Positions 1 through 8,843 of a DNA stretch of 32,931 nucleotides are shown here, piece by piece. This DNA is from Candidatus Uhrbacteria bacterium (GTDB taxonomy: Bacteria; Patescibacteriota; Patescibacteriia; UBA9934): NCBI GenBank assembly GCA_943357745.1, contig CALRGN010000005.1, positions 1 to 32,931 of the forward strand. The letters run 5' to 3'. A model generated the notes under the pieces. It made no database searches. It saw only the letters and a program-made list of their open reading frames with translations, and was not told the origin of the DNA. The number at the start of each line of letters is the position of its first letter. The first letter of the stretch is position 1. The position numbers were made by a program, and so were the translations under genes.

Positions 1-2
1 CG

Positions 3-362
3 TTAGCGTTAAGAATGGGAGCGGGGTTGAGTTTACTTTATATGGGACTGGTGGATAAATTGTTGAATTTGCCGATGGCGATGAATGTTGTGGTGGGGTC
101 GGGATTAACGCGCTACCCGCCATATGATGCTGGGATCTGGATTGTGGGAGCGGGATTTTTAGAAGTAATTCTTGGGGTTTTGCTTATTATTGGACTTAAA
201 ACCAGGGGCACGGCCACGGTGGGATTATTGGGGCTGGCATTGGGGACGATTTATTTTAAAGAGATTTTATCATTCCACTTGCCACTGGCAGTGGCTTTGA
301 TTGGGATAATTATTTTGGGAGCGGGGGTTAAATCACTAGATCAACATTATGGAAAAGGATAA
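3..362 (+). CDS. DoxX-like membrane protein (5' truncated by window edge)
   Basis: The reading frame is open upstream of the ATG at 15 (codons for L-A-L-R precede it), so the gene very probably begins before the window. The visible part is about 115 residues with four hydrophobic segments and the family-like pattern of a GxxLLYxGLxDKL start, a G-rich second helix and a short polar tail. DoxX-family proteins are small four-helix membrane proteins associated with quinone or thiol redox chemistry. The stop lies inside the next gene (14-nt overlap with the VKOR gene), so the two are translationally coupled, which supports a joint role in envelope redox. The family call rests on pattern recognition only; a specific substrate cannot be given. 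Confidence 0.72.
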   Translation, partial: LALRMGAGLSLLYMGLVDKLLNLPMAMNVVVGSGLTRYPPYDAGIWIVGAGFLEVILGVLLIIGLKTRGTATVGLLGLALGTIYFKEILSFHLPLAVALIGIIILGAGVKSLDQHYGKG

Positions 363-807
363 AGTTTTAATGTTAGTTGCCAGTGGACTAGCTCTGATTG
401 GATTCATAGATTCCGCCTATTTAACTACTACCCATTATTTTGGAGTACCGATTATTTGTGGAATAACTGAAGGGTGTGAAGCGGTGACAACCTCAGTTTA
501 CGCCTACATTTTTGGAGTGCCGACCGCCTTGTTTGGCACGATGTATTATGGATTAGCAGTGTTAGGTTGGTTTGCGAGTTTTCTGGGAGGATCAACGGGG
601 TTGTTGAGATTTATGGCCTGGTTTGCAGTGATTGGCGTGGGCGTCTCGGCTTGGCTAGTTTTTGTGCAAGCGTTTTTATTGAAACAGTGGTGCCAATGGT
701 GCTTAATCTCGGCGGCATGTTCAGTGTTGATTTTTGGGCTCGCGATTTATTTAAATCGCAAGGGTCATAATATAAGCATCGAACATAGACCTGACCTAAG
801 CCCCTAA
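349..807 (+). CDS. Vitamin K epoxide reductase (VKOR) family protein
   Basis: This is a 152-residue protein with four or five hydrophobic helices. All four hallmark cysteines are visible: a loop pair C37 and C43 (ICGITEGCEAV) and the active-site CxxC C115/C118 (QWCQWC). A TS pair (residues 47-48) and GVPTALFG match the family pattern. Bacterial VKORs pass electrons from a DsbA-like thiol oxidase to quinone, so it probably drives disulfide formation outside the membrane. It overlaps the DoxX-like gene by 14 nt and ends tail-to-tail (4-nt overlap) with the diacylglycerol-kinase-like gene. There is no fused thioredoxin domain, so it needs a separate partner; the DsbA-like protein at 22419 is the only candidate in the window, but it has only one active-site cysteine. 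Confidence 0.88.
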   Translation: MEKDKVLMLVASGLALIGFIDSAYLTTTHYFGVPIICGITEGCEAVTTSVYAYIFGVPTALFGTMYYGLAVLGWFASFLGGSTGLLRFMAWFAVIGVGVSAWLVFVQAFLLKQWCQWCLISAACSVLIFGLAIYLNRKGHNISIEHRPDLSP

Positions 808-1559
808 AATCTTCGATCTTTGCCGGTCACCAGCCTAAGCCGGCCGGGGAGTACTTGAAAAATTAATTGATCGGCGGTGAGGGATTCTTCTGAATCCAAA
901 ATGACCGTCATTTTTTTATCTGAAGTTAATAAAAAGCTCCCGGCGCGAAGGTGGGTTAAATATTCTTCTTTTCTAAACCAGCGGCGTTTTAGCTGGGAAG
1001 CAAAAAAGTCCAAGGCGCCATCAGTAGGATCAATTTCAAACTTCCCCACTGACAATGCTAAATTAATAATTTGAAAATCAGCCCAACCGGACCAGATCAT
1101 TTCTGATTGTTGCAAAGATAATTTGGGAGAATGGAATGTACCGGCGGCGGCATGTAAATATGGTCGACCATTTACCTCACCTAAGTCAATCTCTTGTACC
1201 AATCGCGCCGATAATGTATCACAGGCGCTTGAACCGGCATCAATCCCCAACAATGGCCCGAGAACTCCCCCTTTCACCACGGGAATAAACCCAACCACCA
1301 CCTGACTCTCCCCCGATTGCCGACAATTTGGGAGAACCGCCTCTAAAACCCGCCTTAAGGTTCCATCATCCCCCACTGCCACCACGGTGCGGGCGCCGTC
1401 AGCGATCTCATTTTTTACCACGGCCACCGGATCTCTAAACAAGGCCAATCTCGTGACCTTCCCCATGATCCCAAGGTCGGTAAGCCTGGTCTCGATGACA
1501 CCCACTTCCCGCTCATACCGCTTGTCCTCTAAAAATTCGTCGTATAGATATGAGTACAC
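804..1559 (-). CDS. Diacylglycerol kinase-like (YegS/LCB5-type) protein
   Basis: This 251-residue protein starts with GTG. Around residues 59-72 the sequence VVAVGDDGTLRRVL matches the nucleotide-binding GGDGT loop of the diacylglycerol/sphingosine kinase and NAD kinase fold, with the first G-G changed to G-D. A second motif around residues 90-105 (VGFIPVVKGGVLGPLLG) lies where family members have the GTGN loop, but that tetrapeptide is not conserved. The C-terminal half looks like the beta-sandwich lipid-kinase domain. It is the last gene of the minus-strand aminoacyl-tRNA synthetase/bactofilin operon. The substrate is unknown, and the altered motifs leave open reduced or altered activity. 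Confidence 0.68.
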   Translation of the reverse strand: MYSYLYDEFLEDKRYEREVGVIETRLTDLGIMGKVTRLALFRDPVAVVKNEIADGARTVVAVGDDGTLRRVLEAVLPNCRQSGESQVVVGFIPVVKGGVLGPLLGIDAGSSACDTLSARLVQEIDLGEVNGRPYLHAAAGTFHSPKLSLQQSEMIWSGWADFQIINLALSVGKFEIDPTDGALDFFASQLKRRWFRKEEYLTHLRAGSFLLTSDKKMTVILDSEESLTADQLIFQVLPGRLRLVTGKDRRF

Positions 1560-1602
1560 AATTTAGCGACTACCTAAAGATTATTTACTCATCCCCTTAA
1601 AA

Positions 1603-1944
1603 TTATTCGCTGATCCCGACTCCCATTCTAATAGTGCCATTGATAGTGGCCCCACCAGCGACAGATAAAACTCCAGCAGTAATATCTCCGGTGATCTCCG
1701 CCGTTTCCAAGATCTCTAATTTCTCCGCAATCTCCACAGTTCCCCGTAAGACACCAGCCACAATGGCATTCTTAGCTTGAAGATTGGCCTCAATCTTTGC
1801 TTCTGAGCCGATATTCAAATCACCTTGACTAATCACCGTTCCTTTAACATCGCCGTCAATAAAAATATTTCCGTCCACTCTCAACTCACCATTCATTTCT
1901 ACTCCCTTGGCGATGATCGTATCGGCACCAGATCCCTTTGCCAT
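1603..1944 (-). CDS. Bactofilin family cytoskeletal protein
   Basis: This 113-residue protein consists almost entirely of short beta-helix-like repeats rich in G, I and V, such as VDGNIFIDGDVKGTV and AEITGDITAGVL. Bactofilins polymerise without nucleotide into filaments that organise cell shape and envelope enzymes. The N-terminal KGSGADTIIAKGVEMNG is the usual short lead into the beta-helix. Its start lies 3 nt from the end of argS and it precedes the lipid-kinase-like gene, so it is co-transcribed with the synthetases. Confidence 0.9.
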   Translation of the reverse strand: MAKGSGADTIIAKGVEMNGELRVDGNIFIDGDVKGTVISQGDLNIGSEAKIEANLQAKNAIVAGVLRGTVEIAEKLEILETAEITGDITAGVLSVAGGATINGTIRMGVGISE

Positions 1945-1947
1945 ATT

Positions 1948-3654
1948 TTACATTTGTTTAATAGTCTCAATCCCTAAGCATTGTAACGCATTTGTGAGAG
2001 TGATGTGAATAGCCCTTAAGAGATCAAGCCTGGCGCCCTCTAAAGTGGGGTTTGAATCACCAATTATGGGGACTTCTTCATAATATCTGCCAAACTGCTG
2101 AGCGAGAGTGAAGGCAAAATGAGCCAAGAGCGAAGGATCAGCCTTGAGAGCGCTGGCGGCCACTAGATCTGGGAATTGAGCGATTGTTCTGATTAAGGAG
2201 TGTTCTAAGGGATGCACTAAGAGATTGGGGTTAGATTCTGGGGCGAGGGTTGATTTGGTGAGAATGGAACTAATTCTAACCAAAGCATACATCACATAGG
2301 GCCCGCTAAAACCTTCATATGCAGTGGCCTCGGAGAGATCAAAAACGATCGGCTTGGCTTGGGTTTGCCGGAGCATGAAAAATTTAATACTAGCCAAGGT
2401 GAGTTTTTTGGCGGTAGTCACGATTTTTTTGGGGGACCATTCCGGATGATGAGCGGCAACCTTAGCTTTGATGTCAGAGAGTAACTCCGTCTCCAGATCG
2501 GTCCATCTTACAATCGTGCCCAACCGAGAACTCATCGCTCCCTCGGGGAGAGTTACAAAATCATAGCCCAGGTGCACCAAGTCTTGGTTGAAGCCTAGAT
2601 GGCGTAAAGTGAGAAATAATTGAGTGAGAGCCAGGGATTGACGATTATCTACCACATAAAAAGAACGGTCGGGATGATAGTCTTCTTGCTTTTGATAAGC
2701 CAGCGCCAGATCTTTGGCGTTATATAAGAGGGTGTTGTCGGTTTTTCTAAGGAGATTAATCCCGGCCGATTCTGCCGTAAGATCCACAATCACCGCCCCT
2801 TCACTTTTTACGGCAATCCCCTCGGTTAGCATCCGGCTCACAATTGTCTGAGCACTAGCAATTAGCTCATGCTCAAAATAGACCTTATCAAGGGTTAAGC
2901 CAAAATCAGCAAATACTTCCTGAAGATTGTCCACCGACCACAGCCAAGTAGTTTTCCACAATTCCCACCAAGGACCAGTACCATCTTCCAACGCTTTCTG
3001 GATGGCACTTACCTCCGGTTGCAAAGTTGGATCTGCTTTTAACAATTGCGTGGCTTCCGTGTAGGCACGGCCAAGAAAATTAAGACGTTCGGTGGGAGCG
3101 GGAATGAAATCGGGATAAAACTTTTGGATTGACCAAAGGCATTTGGCAACATTAGCACCAAGATCATTAATGTATGAAACAGGAATAACCTGATAACCGT
3201 TAATGGCTAAAATATTGGTCATCGCCAACCCGTAGGAGAGATTTCTTAAATGCCCTAAATGAACCTCTTTATGGGTATTTAAATTGGCGTACTCAATCAG
3301 CACCCGCTTGCCGGCTCCGGTATTTTGTTTACCATAACGCGCTTTCTGACGCCGTACTTCTGCTAGCACTTGCTCCGTTAAAGTTTGATTGTCATAAATA
3401 AAATTTAAATAGGGACCGATTGCTTTGGTGGAAGCCACCAACCCGCCCCGTCCGCATTTGGCCGCTAACTCTGTGGCGATTTCTGCCGGATTCCTACCAA
3501 GTCCCTTGGCCAACTCAAAACAGGGAAAAGATAGGTCACCAAACTCTGGTTTGGGGGGAGAAATGAGCTGATCTAAACTTAACGGATAGGTTTTGCCAAG
3601 AGCTTTTTTGAGAAGACGATAGCATTCTTGTTTGGCTTTAAATTGGGTGTACAT
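1948..3654 (-). CDS. argS: Arginyl-tRNA synthetase
   Basis: This 568-residue class I synthetase charges tRNA-Arg. The N-terminal part (about 1-105) resembles the ArgRS additional domain, with the typical KPEFGDLSFPCFELAK and GPYLNF segments. The HIGH signature is HLGH in THKEVHLGHLRN (about residue 138). The KMSKS loop is replaced by AMSSRLG, a common degenerate form in ArgRS. The C-terminal DALR-type anticodon domain begins near YVMYALVRI. It lies third in the minus-strand operon, 19 nt after tyrS. Length and motif order are normal. Confidence 0.95.
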   Translation of the reverse strand: MYTQFKAKQECYRLLKKALGKTYPLSLDQLISPPKPEFGDLSFPCFELAKGLGRNPAEIATELAAKCGRGGLVASTKAIGPYLNFIYDNQTLTEQVLAEVRRQKARYGKQNTGAGKRVLIEYANLNTHKEVHLGHLRNLSYGLAMTNILAINGYQVIPVSYINDLGANVAKCLWSIQKFYPDFIPAPTERLNFLGRAYTEATQLLKADPTLQPEVSAIQKALEDGTGPWWELWKTTWLWSVDNLQEVFADFGLTLDKVYFEHELIASAQTIVSRMLTEGIAVKSEGAVIVDLTAESAGINLLRKTDNTLLYNAKDLALAYQKQEDYHPDRSFYVVDNRQSLALTQLFLTLRHLGFNQDLVHLGYDFVTLPEGAMSSRLGTIVRWTDLETELLSDIKAKVAAHHPEWSPKKIVTTAKKLTLASIKFFMLRQTQAKPIVFDLSEATAYEGFSGPYVMYALVRISSILTKSTLAPESNPNLLVHPLEHSLIRTIAQFPDLVAASALKADPSLLAHFAFTLAQQFGRYYEEVPIIGDSNPTLEGARLDLLRAIHITLTNALQCLGIETIKQM

Positions 3655-3673
3655 AAGCGTTGCAACGGTCTGG

Positions 3674-4894
3674 TTACATGATTTTTAGCAAACCTAGTTT
3701 TCCCTTGGCAATCAGATCGCCTGGAGAGACTAGTGTAAGAAGATCGGTGACGGCGGTTTGATTTAGTTTAATACCGCCCTGGACTACTAGTTGCCGGCAT
3801 TGAGTTTTAGATGAAGCTAGTCCACTTTCCAAAAGGCAGTCTTGAATGGTTAGGGCTGGTCTGAAAGCGATGATGGGAACATTAGCGGGGATTTGATGAT
3901 CTCTAAAACGGGCGTCAAAGGCGAGAGCGGCGGTTTTAGCATCTCCGGGGGAGTGAAATTTGGCTACTAGCCCTTGAGCTAGCTCCACTTTGAGTTGACG
4001 GGGATTCTCGCCGGCAGTTAATCTTGATTTTAGGTCCACCAACTGAGCCATCGATAATCCGAGCACTAGTTCTTGATAGGGCAAAATCAAATCATCAGAA
4101 AGGGCCATTACTTTGCCAAACATCTCCTCAGGGGAGTCATCTAAACAGATCATTCCCCCTTCTGATTTACTCATTTTCTTGCCGGCATCATTAGTGAGAA
4201 GTGAGGTGGTGATTACGAATTTTTCTTTGGCGGGGTGACCTAATACGCCGGCTTTCATCAAAGTCCTACCCGCGAGCATATTAAAAGTCTGATCGGTACC
4301 ACCGATTTCTACATCTACATCAAGCGCCACCGAATCAAACCCCTGCATCAGCGGGTATAAAAATTCATGGAGACCGATCGGTTTGCCCGCTTCTATCCGG
4401 CTCTCAAACATGTCCCGCTCCAACATTTGTTGAACGGTGAAGTTTGAGGACAGGGTGATAATTTCTGCTAGCGTGAGAGGGGAAAGCCAGCGATCGTTAA
4501 ATTCCAGCCGAGCGGGGTTTGGGCCATCAAAAGCGATGATCTTACCAGCCTGAGCGGGATAAGTAGCGGCGTTAGCTTTGACCTGCTCAGCTGTGAGCAC
4601 AGACCGAGTGGCCGTTTTATCCGTAGGGTCCCCAATCATGGCCGTGAACGAGCCGATTACCATAATCACTTCAAACCCAAGCTCCTGAAACTGACGCAAC
4701 TTTTCTAAAAGTAAAGCGTGGCCGATATGGAGGTGGGGAGAAGTGGGATCAAAACCGGCGTAAACCCTAAGTTTGCGACCAGATGCTAAGGCCACGCCAA
4801 GGGCATGAGTGGTGGGATAAATCTGAGCGACATTATGACGAAGAAGATGTTCTGTGAGTATTTTTTGGTTGGTAGGAAGAACAGGGTTGGACAT
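3674..4894 (-). CDS. tyrS: Tyrosyl-tRNA synthetase
   Basis: This class I synthetase charges tRNA-Tyr. The HIGH motif is HLHIGHALLLEKL and the KMSKS motif is KKMSKSEGG; GGTDQTFN is the typical tyrosine/tRNA-binding segment. The last ~60 residues (from TIQDCLLESGLASSK) form an S4-like RNA-binding domain. The ORF track extends to a GTG at 4909; I prefer the ATG at 4894 (MSNPVLPTNQ), giving 406 residues, because the five extra residues abut a tandem-repeat spacer and are not part of the conserved fold. It is the second gene of the operon, after valS. Confidence 0.94.
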   Translation of the reverse strand: MSNPVLPTNQKILTEHLLRHNVAQIYPTTHALGVALASGRKLRVYAGFDPTSPHLHIGHALLLEKLRQFQELGFEVIMVIGSFTAMIGDPTDKTATRSVLTAEQVKANAATYPAQAGKIIAFDGPNPARLEFNDRWLSPLTLAEIITLSSNFTVQQMLERDMFESRIEAGKPIGLHEFLYPLMQGFDSVALDVDVEIGGTDQTFNMLAGRTLMKAGVLGHPAKEKFVITTSLLTNDAGKKMSKSEGGMICLDDSPEEMFGKVMALSDDLILPYQELVLGLSMAQLVDLKSRLTAGENPRQLKVELAQGLVAKFHSPGDAKTAALAFDARFRDHQIPANVPIIAFRPALTIQDCLLESGLASSKTQCRQLVVQGGIKLNQTAVTDLLTLVSPGDLIAKGKLGLLKIM

Positions 4895-4910
4895 AAAATA
4901 ATTAGCCACA

Positions 4911-4944
4911 CTTAATAAATTGGTTCCCTTAATAAATTTGTTCC
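4911..4944 (-). repeat. Tandem 17-bp duplication forming the valS-tyrS spacer
   Basis: Two adjacent 17-bp units, cttaataaattggttcc and cttaataaatttgttcc, differ at one base and fill almost exactly the gap between the valS stop and the tyrS start region. It looks like a slippage duplication. It may alter ribosome re-entry at tyrS, but no SD-like site is visible in it. Confidence 0.85.
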
Positions 4945-7683
4945 CTAGTATTCTCCCACATTTTTTAATTCTCGGCGAAGGGTGATTAGTTTAGCTTCAA
5001 TGGCGGCGAGTTTTTCTTGCTCTATTACTACCACTGCAACGGGAGCGCGGGAAGTGAAGTCAGCATTGGTGAGCTTTGAAGTGAGAGTGGAGTGATAGCG
5101 CTCGGCGGTGGTGATCTCGGCTCTAAGGCGAGCGCGTTGAATGGTGGGATCAGCCTGCTCTGGCAAAACGATTGAAATCGTTCGCTCGCCAATCACGGCT
5201 GTAGCCGAGCTGGTTGAACCATCTGAGCTGGTGGAACCATCTGAGCTGGTGGAACTGACCTGACTAACTGGGGTGGTGGGACTATTATTACTAGCGCTTT
5301 GTAAAATGGTGGTTTTGGTGAGTTGAGCGATCAAATTGAGGTCAGTGTCAGAAATTATGTTTGCGCCAACCAAAGTTAAATCAATCACCTCCTTGGGCGG
5401 GATTTTTGATTCTGATCGGAGATTTCTGATACCCACGACCAATTCTTGAAGTTCGGCGAATGATCCTTCGGCGTCTAGATTCTGATACCGGGGTTTATCG
5501 GCGACGGGCCAATTGGCGACCATAATCAATCCCCTCCCCCAAGATTCATAAAGTGTCTCCGTTACAAATGGCATGAGCGGATGCCAGAGAATAAGTAGTC
5601 GCTCCAGAATAAATAGCAAAATCTCATCTTTATCTTTTTCAATTTTGGCTATTTCCAAATACCAATCGGCAAATTCTCCCCAAGTGAAATCTCGCAGAAG
5701 CTCGCCCGCCGCTGATAGTTCAAGGACATGATTATGAACGGTAACTTTTTCTACCACGGTGGCAAAACGAGAGAGAATCCACTGGTCGGCCAAAGTTATA
5801 GGGGTAACAGAATTGATCGATTTAATTTTACTGACCATGGAATCGCCGACCGCTTCACCGACCATTGATCCATCAACAGTCGTTAGCACAAACCGAGCGA
5901 TGTTCCAAAGTTTGTTGGTGAAATTCCTATACCCGGCGATTTTTTCGGCAGAGAGCCGAGTGTCGTTGCCGGGAGTGCCGCCAATTACAAGCGAAAGTCG
6001 GGTGGCATCGGCGCCATATTGGGCGATCATATCTAGAGGATCAATGATGTTGCCAAGCGATTTGGACATTTTGCGACCTTGATCATCTTTTACCAAGCCG
6101 TGAAGATAAACGGTCTTGAAAGGGATCTGGTCAAACAAATAGGTGGACATTAAAATCATGCGCGCCACCCAAAAGAACAGAATATCGTAACCGGTTTCAA
6201 GCACGGAGGTGGGGTGATAGGTTTTAAGATCGGGAGAATTTAAATCCGGCCAACCAAGGGTAGAAAAAGTCCAGAGACCGGAGGAGAACCAGGTGTCTAG
6301 CGTGTCTTCATCTTGCACCCAACCGTCGCCAGTTGGGGCGATGCCGACCACAATTTCTTGGGCCCGATACCAAACTGGCACCCGATGCCCAAACCAAATC
6401 TGTCGGCTAATGCACCAATCACGGAGGTTATCAATCCAGGTAAAATAGGTGGCCACAAAACGATCGGGAATAATTTGGATTGATTTTGACCGAACCGCCT
6501 CTTGCATTAATGATTTGAGCGTTACTGTTCTTCCGTTTTTTAGAAATGACTTGTTTACAGCGATAAACCACTGGAGTTTGGGGAGTGATTCAACCGTCGC
6601 GCCAGTTCTCTCGGCAGTGGGGAGATTATGGGCAATTTCTTGTTCGTCTTCAAGCAGTCCAGAAGTACGCAACCAGTCAACGATTTTCGCGCGAGCCTCA
6701 AGTACCGGCAAACCGCTCACAAGCCCACCGTTGGTGGGCAACATTTTGGCATCTTCACCGATCACTCTGATGATGGGGAGTTGATGACGAGAGGCGATCT
6801 CAAAATCAATCGAGCTATGAGCAGGAGTAACACCAAGGGCACCGGTGCCATAATTGGGATCAACGGAATCTTCGCCTATGATAGTGATTGTCAGAGGGGC
6901 ACCAGCAAAGGTGAGGGAGAATTTCTGACCGATCAATTTTTGATACCGTTGATCATCGGGATGAACGGCGACAGCGGTATCACCCACCTTGGTTTCTGGT
7001 CTGGTGGTGGAGATGGCGATTGGAAACTCTGGACCGTACTTAAAAGTGTAGAGTTTGGTGGTGGTTTCCTTATAAATAATCTCGTCATCAGAAATAGTGG
7101 TTTGACCGATTGGGTCCCAATTTACGATTCTGTCACCACGGTAAATAAGGCCGTCCTCATAAAAGCGCTTGAAAGCGGTGTTGACGGCGATGGTGCGAGT
7201 GGCGTCTAGTGTGTAAGCCTCCCGCGACCAATCAAGAGAAGAGCCGATTTTTTTGCATTGGTTAATGATAGTGTCATGACTTTCCTGCGCATACTGGTGA
7301 ACACGGGCGAGAAAAGCCTCGCGACCAAGATCATGGCGGGTCTTGGGCTTCTCCCCTGATTTTGTTTCCTCTTTGATGATTTTTTCTACTTTGGATTGGG
7401 TGGCAATGGCGGCGTGGTCGGTACCGGGGAGCCAAAGTGCCTTTTTACCCATTAGACGGGCAAACCGAATCATTGCGTCCTGGATGGCAAGCATGGTGGC
7501 GTGACCAATGTGAAGGGTGCCAGTTACATTGGGTGGGGGGAGAACAATCGTAAATGGTTCGGTGCGAGGTGAGGCGGAGTTGGCTGGCAAATTGTCCGGA
7601 TTAAAATAGCCACTCTTCAGCCATTTTTGATAGATTTTATCTTCAACCAATTGGGGCTGATACGCTTTTGGCAAATCTGGCAT
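4945..7683 (-). CDS. valS: Valyl-tRNA synthetase
   Basis: This 912-residue class I synthetase charges tRNA-Val. It has the HIGH motif in LHIGHATMLAIQD near residue 58, a CP1 editing domain (ISTTRPETKVGDTAVAV), the conserved DTWFSSGLWTFSTLGWP region, and KMSKS in GRKMSKSLGN. The C-terminal coiled-coil arm ends with TLRRELKNVGEY. Between the anticodon domain and the arm is a low-complexity Ser/Thr/Asp/Gly linker encoded by an 18-bp tandem repeat. It is the first gene of the minus-strand operon, with a good promoter whose predicted start lies only a few nt before the ATG. Confidence 0.96.
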   Translation of the reverse strand: MPDLPKAYQPQLVEDKIYQKWLKSGYFNPDNLPANSASPRTEPFTIVLPPPNVTGTLHIGHATMLAIQDAMIRFARLMGKKALWLPGTDHAAIATQSKVEKIIKEETKSGEKPKTRHDLGREAFLARVHQYAQESHDTIINQCKKIGSSLDWSREAYTLDATRTIAVNTAFKRFYEDGLIYRGDRIVNWDPIGQTTISDDEIIYKETTTKLYTFKYGPEFPIAISTTRPETKVGDTAVAVHPDDQRYQKLIGQKFSLTFAGAPLTITIIGEDSVDPNYGTGALGVTPAHSSIDFEIASRHQLPIIRVIGEDAKMLPTNGGLVSGLPVLEARAKIVDWLRTSGLLEDEQEIAHNLPTAERTGATVESLPKLQWFIAVNKSFLKNGRTVTLKSLMQEAVRSKSIQIIPDRFVATYFTWIDNLRDWCISRQIWFGHRVPVWYRAQEIVVGIAPTGDGWVQDEDTLDTWFSSGLWTFSTLGWPDLNSPDLKTYHPTSVLETGYDILFFWVARMILMSTYLFDQIPFKTVYLHGLVKDDQGRKMSKSLGNIIDPLDMIAQYGADATRLSLVIGGTPGNDTRLSAEKIAGYRNFTNKLWNIARFVLTTVDGSMVGEAVGDSMVSKIKSINSVTPITLADQWILSRFATVVEKVTVHNHVLELSAAGELLRDFTWGEFADWYLEIAKIEKDKDEILLFILERLLILWHPLMPFVTETLYESWGRGLIMVANWPVADKPRYQNLDAEGSFAELQELVVGIRNLRSESKIPPKEVIDLTLVGANIISDTDLNLIAQLTKTTILQSASNNSPTTPVSQVSSTSSDGSTSSDGSTSSATAVIGERTISIVLPEQADPTIQRARLRAEITTAERYHSTLTSKLTNADFTSRAPVAVVVIEQEKLAAIEAKLITLRRELKNVGEY
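5207..5258 (-). repeat. 18-bp tandem repeat inside valS linker
   Basis: Almost three copies of gagctggtggaaccatct (plus-strand reading) encode repeated SSDGST-type peptide units in a linker of ValRS. The first two units differ by one base. The repeat length is a multiple of 3, so copy-number changes keep the frame. Confidence 0.85.
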
Positions 7684-7692
7684 ATTACCCCA

Positions 7693-7721
7693 AGTTTAAA
7701 TGAAGTTCCGAGATTTGTCTA
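7693..7721 (-). promoter_or_regulatory. Candidate valS operon promoter
   Basis: On the minus strand, TAGACA (7721-7716) and TAAACT (7698-7693) are separated by 17 bp. The predicted start is about 3 nt upstream of the valS ATG at 7683, so the transcript would be nearly leaderless. Seen by eye; no score computed. Confidence 0.6.
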
Positions 7722-7725
7722 TGAT

Positions 7726-7731
7726 TATAAT
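7726..7731 (+). promoter_or_regulatory. Possible -10 box for the sigma-like gene
   Basis: A perfect TATAAT lies about 50 nt upstream of the ATG at 7781, but no good -35 hexamer is seen at 16-18 bp spacing. It would leave a leader of about 43 nt carrying a GGAG Shine-Dalgarno (7772-7775). It lies back-to-back with the valS promoter. Confidence 0.4.
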
Positions 7732-7780
7732 CTGATTTGCATTTCTTTAGAGATAGCAGTAATCTTAAAGTGGAGCAAAA

Positions 7781-8764
7781 ATGACCAAAACTCAAGGCTA
7801 CCCCGCTTGGTGTTTGTCCCCCAGAGACCGTGTGAATGTTGATCTGATCCGATTGATCAGATCCAGCAAAGCGTCAGATCCTACGGCCAATCATGACATT
7901 GAAACTTTTTTATTGTTCAATCGCGGATTGATCAATAAAGCCGTCTCTCAATTTGCTTGGCCTCGTAACGAATCTGACCGAGAAGATTTAATCCAGGATG
8001 CCCAGTTGATTATGCTGGAGATGCTTCCTAGGTATGATGAGGAAAGAGGCGCCGTTTCCACCTTTTTCTTTTTATGGTTAAGAGCTAAACTTCCTAAAAC
8101 TGACAGCAATCGCCTGCGTTTTGGGATCTCTTTGCCAAGAAATCTGGCTGAAAAAAGAAGCGCAGTTGAATGGGTGGCGAAAGAAATATATCTCCGCACC
8201 GGTAACTACCCCAATCGGATTGAACTGGCACAGTCTCTCTTCCAGCGCGGTTTTGACGGAACACCGGCAAGCATCGCTAAATTACTGGAAGACTTACAGC
8301 TCGTTCACATCCATCCGGTCAGCATTCTGCCGGAAAATAATTCCGAGAACGGTCGTTCAGATCACTGGGAATTGGAGATCAATACCAACCACCTCGGCGA
8401 GAATTGGTCTGACCCAGTGTATTCTGGAGATCAAGTAGCCAACCACCAGCGGTACTTGGAATTACTGCAACAGTTGAATGATTATCGGCCGGATATGAGG
8501 AACAGCAGAACAATGAGTTTACTCATTGCTCGCTTCCGGAGCAATCCGCCTCGGTCGCTGTTGATCAAGTCTAATGTTGAACTGGCTAAAGAGCTTGGTA
8601 TCACCAGAGAAGCGATCCGGCAGAACCTCGCTAATCTTGTGAAACGGCTTCAACCAACACTAGATATAGCCGAGTTGTCCCGATTGGCCCGCTTGGAATA
8701 TTACCGGCTCAATGATCAATTGGGCGTACCAGTTCTTGATAGTCATCGTCGTCCCGACCAGTGA
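7781..8764 (+). CDS. Divergent sigma-70 family RNA polymerase sigma factor
   Basis: In this 327-residue protein, residues about 41-105 resemble sigma region 2 (NRGLINKAVSQF ... DREDLIQDAQLIMLEM ... FDE-like YDEERGAVSTFFFLWLRAKL). Residues about 115-170 resemble region 3 (GISLPRNLAEKR, then NYPNRIELAQSL). Residues about 262-292 form a region-4-like helix-turn-helix (NVELAKELGITREAIRQNLANL). The aromatic -10-melting residues of region 2.3 are only partly recognisable and region 4 is atypical, so it is not the primary housekeeping sigma. The start is supported by GGAG five bases before the ATG. It is divergent from valS, monocistronic and followed by a GC-rich hairpin. Other possibility: a sigma-like regulator that does not initiate transcription. 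Confidence 0.72.
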   Translation: MTKTQGYPAWCLSPRDRVNVDLIRLIRSSKASDPTANHDIETFLLFNRGLINKAVSQFAWPRNESDREDLIQDAQLIMLEMLPRYDEERGAVSTFFFLWLRAKLPKTDSNRLRFGISLPRNLAEKRSAVEWVAKEIYLRTGNYPNRIELAQSLFQRGFDGTPASIAKLLEDLQLVHIHPVSILPENNSENGRSDHWELEINTNHLGENWSDPVYSGDQVANHQRYLELLQQLNDYRPDMRNSRTMSLLIARFRSNPPRSLLIKSNVELAKELGITREAIRQNLANLVKRLQPTLDIAELSRLARLEYYRLNDQLGVPVLDSHRRPDQ

Positions 8765-8765
8765 T

Positions 8766-8791
8766 CCCCCACTAGCTCTGCTAGGTGGGGG
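8766..8791 (+). terminator. Hairpin after sigma-like gene
   Basis: CCCCCA-CTAG ... CTAG-G-TGGGGG begins 2 nt after the stop codon, giving a 10-bp stem with one bulge. The following aattgttatttc is only weakly U-rich, so termination strength is uncertain. Confidence 0.6.
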
Positions 8792-8811
8792 AATTGTTAT
8801 TTCACCACAAT

Positions 8812-8843
8812 AAAAAATCCCCATCTTTAGATGAGGATTTTTT
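8812..8843. terminator. Bidirectional Rho-independent terminator
   Basis: AAAAAATCC ... CATC-TTTA-GATG ... GGATTTTTT forms a symmetric hairpin with A and T tracts on either side. It immediately follows the tRNA-fMet CCA on the minus strand and also faces the sigma-like gene on the plus strand, so it can terminate both. Confidence 0.85.

Noticed and set aside
6628-7209. 193-aa plus-strand ORF opposite valS
   Set aside because: It is an antisense shadow over the conserved ValRS catalytic and editing domains, with no start signal or recognisable motif.
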